This document shows, piece by piece, positions 18,952-24,450 of a stretch of 24,450 bases of DNA. The notes beneath the pieces were generated by a model, which was not told the DNA's origin, ran no database searches, and saw only the letters and a list, made by a program, of their open reading frames with translations. Position 1 is the first letter of the stretch. Each line of letters starts with the position of its first letter. The stretch spans positions 95,705 to 120,154 of the forward strand of contig MU130348.1 in assembly GCA_015039465.1 (NCBI GenBank). The letters are read 5' to 3'. The position numbers and the translations under genes are program-made. The DNA comes from Phlegmacium glaucopus. Its lineage: Eukaryota > Basidiomycota > Agaricomycetes > Agaricales > Cortinariaceae.

Positions 18952-21900
18952 CTATACTGGCTGGGTATGAGACAGTAGGAAGGTTGTCAAGGGTTGTCTC
19001 AGAGAAGTAGAGGTTGTAGCAAGACCCATATTGCTTTGTTTGTGTTTCATAAAACTTCCTTTGTGCTTTGAGTCCACCTCGAAGATAGTAGTATGCCTGC
19101 CAAATCGCAAAGCCCCCAGGAAGTTTGACATTACAGCCAGCAATGTGAGTCTTGAAGGATCCATTTTGTTCTTCATAGGGATGTCCACCATGTTTTTCAT
19201 GCTGTTGTAGGTGTAGACCTTTTTCTTGTCATGAGACGTATACCTAGCCGTGAAATGAGTTCCCTCGATGTTGACAAGTACATAGCCAATGAGGTCATAT
19301 ATAACCCCAAACATCTTTGCGTTGTTCTGGGAATCAGGAGTGATTGTTGCAGGGAAGTCCCAGTATTTCCTTTCTGTGCCCAAATGTCAATTTAGTCCCA
19401 CTGATTCATCACCAACTTCGATAGCCAGTACCACAGGAATTGAGACAACAAGCTCTTTAATATCATAGTGCCTTCCAGGACACCATGCCTTTCCTTCTTT
19501 TGCCCGCCAACATGACGTATTTGGTATTGGATCTTTAATAGCTGAGAAATGGTCTTCACAGACTTTGGCAATGAGCCCTTGGAATTTTTCATAGTGGCTG
19601 ACCTGAACTTGGAAGAACGTCATGCAGCGGAGTGTGCTGACAATCTCAATATGAGATCCCCCTGATGCGAGGGAGCCTGAACATTGGTGAAGGCTAGTGC
19701 AAAAGGTAAGGAAATATGGGATTGCTGGGGAGTATCCCTCTCTGTACTCAAGTCAAACTAGCTCAGGCAACCATGCCTGTGAAAGATATAAGTAACAACA
19801 CACTGGTATGAATAAATCGGTTTGACTCACCACAGCAGATTCTGGGCAATCAGTCTTCTCTATTACTCCCTTTTGGCACAAGAATATTCGAAGTTGGTCC
19901 CGCTGAGACATCAGGATAGTAGACACATCCTTGTCCTTCTGATTAAGTTGAACCCGGTCATTCATTGCCTGGTAAAGGGCTCCCAATGCGCAGTCAGGTT
20001 TGAGGTGCTGGAAGGTCTCTCTGAACTCGTCAAACTGCTTTGTGATTGTCATATATAGGACCTGGAGTGAAGCGTCTAACCAGCAGGAATTCGTGTTCCA
20101 GCAGTATGAGGGAGGTCCAAGTTTCAGAACTACAGGTTTTTTGATAGGCTTCTGAGTCGTGACCTTCTTCTGGGCTGGATTGTTTAGAAGATCTTTTACT
20201 GTGTCTGGAGGGCGACCATCATTCTTCTGGTGCTTTTTTCATCGGGTTTGAGGGCTCGCGAGGGTTTTGTCCAACCAATAGTTGCTGCCTTCACTTTCCA
20301 GGGTTCCATACACCATATCTTATTGGAGCACCCTCTGAGACACAGTGATGATGAGAAACTTGAAATAAAGAGATTAGAAGATGATACCCACTTGAAACAG
20401 CATCCCATAAACATTGATAATATTCAGCCACTCCAAAAAGTGCATACATGCCCTCTAGAAAAGCGTGATCACGTCCACACATGCAGTAAAGTTTCCAATG
20501 CATTGCTTCTTGAGTGTTGGTGGTCTTTGGGATAGAGTCCCATATTTCAATCTCCATCTTTCTTTCTGATTTAAAGAGCATCGATGCATGAGCCGGTCTC
20601 ATCCACCACTCCATCCATGGTTTAAGTTTTGGAAAATTGCAAACTATAAGCCCTGCACGGTGATGAAATTCCTCGGTATTTGAGCAGTGTAAAAGACCAA
20701 GTGCTTGCTCAGTGAATGCCTCCTTCAGGTTTGGAGGGACAGCACCATTGATTCGTGCAACTCATGTTACCCCAGCTCGAAAGTGTTCTTCACAGCCTCA
20801 GAGTAAGCGCTCAGCCGCCTCAGACAGCTCTTCATGAGATCGAGAGTCCACACGAAGGTTCCAAAATTCAATAAATGCCATTTTGAATCCAGAGCGTTCC
20901 GCTTCACTAAAATCCATGATCTGGAACCTCCAAATATAAGTCACAAGGAGGAATAAGCACAACCTGTCACATACCCCAGAAAATAATGTATCGAGAATAG
21001 GATACCCTTTTAATTCTGCTTCATAGGCAATACTCTGGAGGACTGCCAGAAAATGGCACTTAAAATGTACTGCAGATGCACCATTTGTATAAGAGATGAC
21101 ACCAGGAACCCAGCACAGAAGGTATGGGCAATAGCTTGAGCTCATGACGAGCAAAGAGTTGCGTTCCCTCCACCACCCATGAGCCGCATCATTCACTAGG
21201 CCATTGATGGGTCCATCAAGGAGCCGCTCCTTAACCGGCTCGCATAAGGGCAGATTGCACGGAGATAACAGTGACAGCATCAGGTTGTGAGAAGATAACG
21301 AAACCACGGTGTTCTTCAGAAAATTTGGCAAAGGCAACAATGAATGCATCCCCCCCGCCACTACTTTGGGATCCCTTCTTAATCTTCAGGCGCTCCTTTC
21401 CAACCCGGCCTGCATTGAGGAAGACATCAGAGATATCTGCGACAGATTCTCCAGGTCCATTCACTCCAGGAACCCCTACAATTAGCCCAAGTGGTCCAAC
21501 CATTGGGTGGGTACCAACAATAGCCTCAAATCAAATCCGTTCATCCTTTGAGATATGGAGGATGTGACCCGGTCTTTGATGCTGGTGATGCCCAGTATTG
21601 ACAAGGTGAACGCCCTTAGAGTATGTCCAGGTGATGCACCTGACATTGCATCTGGTGTGGTCCAATACAGCGCCACATTTGCAGTGTTCATGAAGCTGTT
21701 TATTGATACCTTGTGGAGTCGTCTGGGGTCGAACTGCGATAAGGCAGTCGGGGTTGTCACATTCAATGATACCTAAGCATTCCCTGTGTTGCTTCTTTCC
21801 TTGTTGCCAGGAATCAGCAAAATTGGAGCCACCACGGTGTCCATGCGTCTTTGTGGCCTAATGTACTTGGAGATTGTTGTTTTCATCGAGGTCATGGAAA

Positions 21901-22002
21901 GTAAAATCATGCTCAAAGAAGCCGTCTGGCCACCCATCCCACAGATTGGAAGGTTTTTGGTTGTGACTATGATTATCATTCTTGGACAAGATGGTCGTAG
22001 GG
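18952..22002 (-). pseudogene. Agaricomycete-specific protein: GCM/WRKY-like zinc finger plus USP-like cysteine peptidase domain, decayed
   Basis: Minus strand. N-terminal pieces (21990-21570) encode DGWPDGFFEHDFTFHDLDE, then an in-frame TAG, then a zinc-finger-like block: ECDNPDC, VRPQT, CKCGAVL, and a closing HHQHQR. That spacing resembles the GCM/WRKY-like fingers of transposon-linked fungal proteins. A conserved middle follows (VGPLGLIVGVPG; INGLVNDAAHGWW; WVPGVISYTNGAS followed by HFKCHFLAVLQSIAY; EWWMRPAHASMLF; TNTQEAMHWKLY followed by GRDHAFLEGMYALF). The C-terminal part has NSCWLDASLQVLY (Cys codon at 20083-20085) and GTHFTARYTSHDKKKVYTYN (His codon near 19255), which look like the Cys and His boxes of C19/USP-type peptidases. 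I know this family as widespread and expanded in Agaricomycetes, without known function. Several frame changes are introns (for example after 19800), but the TAG and the missing 5' end indicate decay. The 5' end is cut by the element at 22003. Confidence 0.6.
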
Positions 22003-22200
22003 AGGTCTTTGCTGTGATCCACCAGATCTGAGCAGATCTGATCAGATCCGGTCAGAATTTTTTCCAGCCCAAATGGCAGTAATAGAGCCAATTTTTCTGA
22101 CCAGATTCTGATCAGTTCTGAGCAGATCTATTTCTGACCAATTTCCGAGCAGAATCTGACCATTTCTGATCAGAATCCGAGCAGAATTGAGTTAGAGCAA
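22003..22200. mobile_element. CTGATCAGA-rich element sharing its end with the MITE at 2465
   Basis: It starts with the same AGGTCTTTGCTGTGATCCACC as the MITE at 2465, followed by AGATCTGAGCAGATCTGATC. It then runs through about 150 bp of spaced CTGATCAGA/CTGAGCAGA/CTGACCA motifs. It cuts the 5' end of the peptidase-like gene. Unlike the first copy, no matching right end was found, so it is partial or belongs to a composite repeat with the tRNA-like sequence to its right. Confidence 0.6.
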
Positions 22201-22249
22201 GGTTAGGAAATCAATCACCTGACTTTACTAGATTAATAAAATAATTATG

Positions 22250-22331
22250 CAACCTACAGGAATTGAACCAGCGACCAACAGGTACATCACATGACATAAC
22301 TCGTGCAATAAACCACCTGCGCCAACAGCAC
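22250..22331 (-). repeat. tRNA-like sequence with A and B boxes, probable SINE head
   Basis: On the minus strand, TGGCGCAGGTGG (22324-22313) fits the RNA polymerase III A box and GGTTCAATTCC (22269-22259) the B box, 43 nt apart. The D stem mostly pairs, the T stem has a mismatch, and the acceptor and anticodon stems do not pair well, so this is not a working tRNA. Transcription would run into the CTGATCAGA-rich sequence and end near 22003, a SINE-like layout of about 330 bp. Confidence 0.55.
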
Positions 22332-22525
22332 CTTTATACATAGGCAACTTGTAGTCTATATACTAGGTACATATTTATTTTAAAAATTTTATTTTTTTAT
22401 TTCTACTTATGTGAAGGCTGGTCACCCGTTACCTCGTCACACGCCTCACTCTCCATCGACTGCCATCACCCCCATCTCGAAACCATCGCAGCCCCATCGC
22501 AGCCCCCTCACACCGCACCTCCATA
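22332..22525. other. Upstream region of the 22526 gene
   Basis: About 190 bp: an AT-rich part (22370-22405, TTTTAAAAATTTTATTTTTTT) followed by a C-rich stretch (22425-22520) typical of fungal 5' leaders. No gene is called; the open frame here is proline/histidine-rich and lacks any family feature. Confidence 0.4.
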
Positions 22526-23235
22526 ATGCCCACCACCCGGTCCACCATCCCTACCAATCGCAGTGGCCTCCAACGGGGTTCAGCCCCTTCGAAGCGCAAG
22601 AGATCGAATGTGGATGAACAGACACGTAAGCGCCTCAAAGACGCAAGCGATGTCGAGATGGGTGAGGACGAAGGGGGGCAGAAGACCAAAGGTGGGAGAG
22701 ATGGAAAAAAGGCCAAGGGGCTGAAAAAAAAGAAAGGGATCAGGTTCGTATGAACATCCCAATATCTTCGGTTTGTACTAACGAATTTGACAGGAAAACA
22801 AGCACGGACAAAGCATGAGAAGAGGCAGTGGCCAAGGAGGCCACTAAAATATATAAGTAAGTAATTATCTACATTTTACGGCTATCTAACACATCACACA
22901 GGAAAACCGAGCGCGTGCTCGCGAGCAGTGGGCACAAAATTGCCCCACCACCCCGTTCTTGCACTGCCACGTCACCCATGCCAGGCACCACTGCTAGGCA
23001 CAGCCGTCACCAACGCTGCTCAGATCTGCAAGAAGATACCAGCAGCAGCAGCAACGATGCCACCAGCACTGAGGACAACACTGGCAGTGACGACACCGGC
23101 AGTGAAGACGAAACCGGCCGCATGTCCACCAGCAGGTCCACCAGCAGGAACAGTGGCCACGACAACGATGATGATGACGACAGCAGCAGCAGCAGCAGCA
23201 GCAACGACATCGACATCGACAGCCGTCCCACCCCT
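22526..23235 (+). pseudogene. Spliced basic/acidic low-complexity protein, one in-frame stop
   Basis: Start MPTTRSTIPTNRSGLQRG at 22526. Exon 1 (22526-22743) encodes a basic SKRKRSNVDEQTRKRLKD segment, an acidic patch (DVEMGEDEGG) and a Lys run (KKAKGLKKKKG). Intron 1 is 22744-22793 with a perfect TACTAAC branch site. Exon 2 (22794-22856) encodes KTSTDKA, a TGA, then EEAVAKEATKIYK. Intron 2 is 22857-22901 (GTAAGT...CACAG, CTAAC branch). Exon 3 (from 22902) encodes KTERVLASSGHK and a Ser/Asp/Thr-rich tail with runs of D and S. Phases agree through all three exons, so the single TGA looks like a CGA-to-TGA transition or a real stop. Text after about 23235 belongs to reversed block C, so the true 3' end is not visible. 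It resembles a nuclear chromatin-type protein by composition only; I do not recognise the family. Confidence 0.55.
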
Positions 23236-23239
23236 CGAC

Positions 23240-23639
23240 CTACCCCTCAAATTGGTAGGTAAGTAGTAGGAGTTTTCATATCTGAGACTCTAATAAAGGA
23301 TCTACCACTACTCTTATATATTAATGATCTATCCTTAGTTGTGAATGAAGCGTGTCCTCTTACAGATAGGGGATAAAGGAAGTTTTAACAGTGTTCACTA
23401 CTACAATGAACCACAAATTATTGATATGCCACAAAGTAACAACTCTTTAGGGTCCATTGTCCTAGTAACCGCCACTACATATTCATTTAGAAGGGTTACT
23501 CCCCCTACTCTCTTAGTATAAGTAGTCGGTTCAGACGATACAACCCTAATAATGGTATACGAGACGGAGCTTTCTAGGGGGGGTACCATGCTCTACGTGG
23601 GACATTGAGTACAGCCGACTCCCCACCCCCCGATAGGTA
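23240..23639. CDS. Unknown protein, 5' exons (readable only right to left, uncomplemented)
   Basis: From the ATG at printed 23639-23637, reading leftward, exon 1 runs to 23348: MDSPPPLSRHELQGASR, then IADLADEYDSLIPLIGKIYL, YITANDPVTWDFSTMKHR and LVTILKEIGDRHSPVR. A 49-nt intron follows (GTAAGT at 23347 to CTAG at 23299). Exon 2 continues in phase with NNLRVYTFEDDEWMVKLP to about 23240, where normal text resumes. Mixed composition, regular hydrophobic spacing and matching splice phase make this a real gene start. I do not recognise the family. The block ends before the protein does, so length and C-terminus are unknown. Confidence 0.7.
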
Positions 23640-23797
23640 TGCTTACAGATCATGTATATAATATAGTTAAATTAATGTATGTAACTTCATTTTATTTTAT
23701 TTTATGGAACTAATTACTGTCACCAGTACAGTAGGTACCATTACAGTCCCCACCAAAGTCACCGATACCGACGATGTCTACGCTACCACCGTCGATG

Positions 23798-24400
23798 CAG
23801 GCATGGTCGACCACGCCTACACCGTCGACCATGCCTGCAGCACCGATCATGCCTGCACCGTCGACCATGCCTGCAGCACCGACCATGCCTGCACCGACCA
23901 TGCCTGTACCGTCGACCATGCCTGCACCGTCGACCATGCCTGTACCGTCGACCATGCCTGCAGCGTCGACCACGCCTGCACCGTTGACCATGCCTGCACC
24001 GTCGACCATGCCTGCACCGTCGACCATGCCTGTACCGTTGACCATGCCTGTAGCGTCGACCACGCCTGCACCGTTGACCATGTCTGCAGCGTCGACCATG
24101 CCTGGATCGTCGACCATGCCTGCAGCGTCGACGATGCCTGGATCGTCGACGATGTCTGGATCGTCGACCATGCCTGCACCACCGACGATATCTGCACCGT
24201 CGATGTCTGCATGGTCGACCACGCCTACACCGTCGACCATGCCTGCAGCGCCGATCATGCCTGCACCGTCGACCATGCCTGCAGCACCGACCATGCCTGC
24301 ACCGACCATGCCTGTACCGTCGACCATGCCTGCACCGTCGACCACGCCTGCACCGTCGACCATGCCTGCACCACCGACCATGCCTGCACCACCGACGATG
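23798..24400. repeat. 18-bp coding-type VNTR with a higher-order duplication
   Basis: Tandem 18-bp units, printed consensus ACCGTCGACCATGCCTGC, with a few units shortened by 6 bp. Lengths stay multiples of three. A segment of about 135 bp starting GCATGGTCGACCACGCC occurs at 23801 and again at 24209 with one difference, so part of the array was duplicated at a 408-bp (136-codon) distance. Several frames stay open. If the array belongs to reversed block C, the true unit encodes SVPAAT and the frame runs from the window end to about 23655 without a stop, ending TTPDITMDDMTTVINQ. As printed, plus-strand frames (CTVDHA or STMPAP repeats) and a minus-strand frame (GMVDGA) are also open. Confidence 0.7.
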
Positions 24401-24450
24401 GCCCCACCACCGACGATGCCAGCACCAACGACGATACCCGTGTCAAAACG

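Larger units (their letters stand above)
23235..24450. other. Block C: sequence printed reversed without complementing
   Basis: Read right to left, printed 23639 to about 23240 gives a spliced gene start with correct splice sites (next entry); neither normal strand does. TA exceeds AT by roughly two to one across 23341-23640, the mirror of normal. The unique flanks on both sides of the VNTR (23704-23795 and 24400-24450) are CG- and TA-rich with few GC, so the block probably reaches the window end. The VNTR alone is too simple to decide. The left boundary lies between about 23220 and 23245, after the Asp/Ser-rich exon 3. Confidence 0.85.

Noticed and set aside
22250..22331. Functional tRNA gene
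   Set aside because: A and B boxes are present, but acceptor and anticodon stems do not pair and no clean anticodon loop forms.
23710..24381. 223-codon minus-strand GMVDGAG repeat protein
   Set aside because: It is one of several open frames through the VNTR; the flanking text belongs to reversed block C, so this frame is probably not real.

Overview
The window looks like transposon-rich accessory DNA from a mushroom-forming basidiomycete (Agaricomycete). It holds two KDZ (Kyakuja-Dileera-Zisupton) transposase genes with CxC2-type N-termini, a basidiomycete-style Ty3/gypsy Gag, short 39-55 nt introns with fungal splice sites, and lineage-specific protein families. GCCGGT/ACCGGC microsatellites run through exons, introns and spacers. 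I cannot name the species.

The main result concerns the sequence itself. Three blocks are printed backwards: reversed but NOT complemented, relative to the rest. They are block A (1 to about 2185), block B (about 6910 to 12196) and block C (about 23235 to 24450). DNA inversion cannot do this, because it always yields the reverse complement. Inside the blocks, ordinary six-frame translation gives nonsense and the dinucleotides are mirror-imaged (CG>GC, GT>TG, AC>CA, TA>AT). Reading the letters right to left, or complementing them in place, reveals real genes. Block A is the C-terminal two thirds of a KDZ transposase. Block B holds a roughly 776-codon gypsy Gag frame with its LTR, plus the N-terminal part of a zinc-cluster/coiled-coil protein. 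Block C holds the start of a spliced unknown gene and a coding-type VNTR. Flipping A and B in place joins their genes to the partial genes printed next to them: KDZ-1 N-terminus at 2190-3667 and zinc-cluster C-terminus at 6307-6905. An assembly, scaffolding or data-handling error is the natural explanation.

Layout: block A (KDZ-1 C-terminus, then an AT-rich repeat); KDZ-1 N-terminus, minus strand, with a MITE inside an exon; a divergent five-exon gene of an Agaricomycete-only family (3869-6075, plus); C-terminus of the zinc-cluster protein (minus); block B; poly(A) and a foldback element built of inverted 20-bp arrays (12.2-13.1 kb); an ACCGGCA minisatellite (13.5-13.9 kb); KDZ-2, a decayed transposase (14.1-17.5 kb, minus); a minisatellite field (17.9-18.8 kb); a decayed gene joining a GCM/WRKY-like zinc finger to a USP-like cysteine peptidase domain (19.0-22.0 kb, minus); a CTGATCAGA-rich element and a tRNA-like SINE head; a spliced basic/acidic nuclear-type gene with one in-frame stop (22.5-23.2 kb, plus); block C.

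Functionally this is a graveyard and nursery of mobile DNA. Two KDZ transposases lie beside three Agaricomycete-specific families that could be cargo, regulators or host genes caught in the same island. Most large genes here carry stops, frameshifts or insertions, so little is likely to be active as printed.
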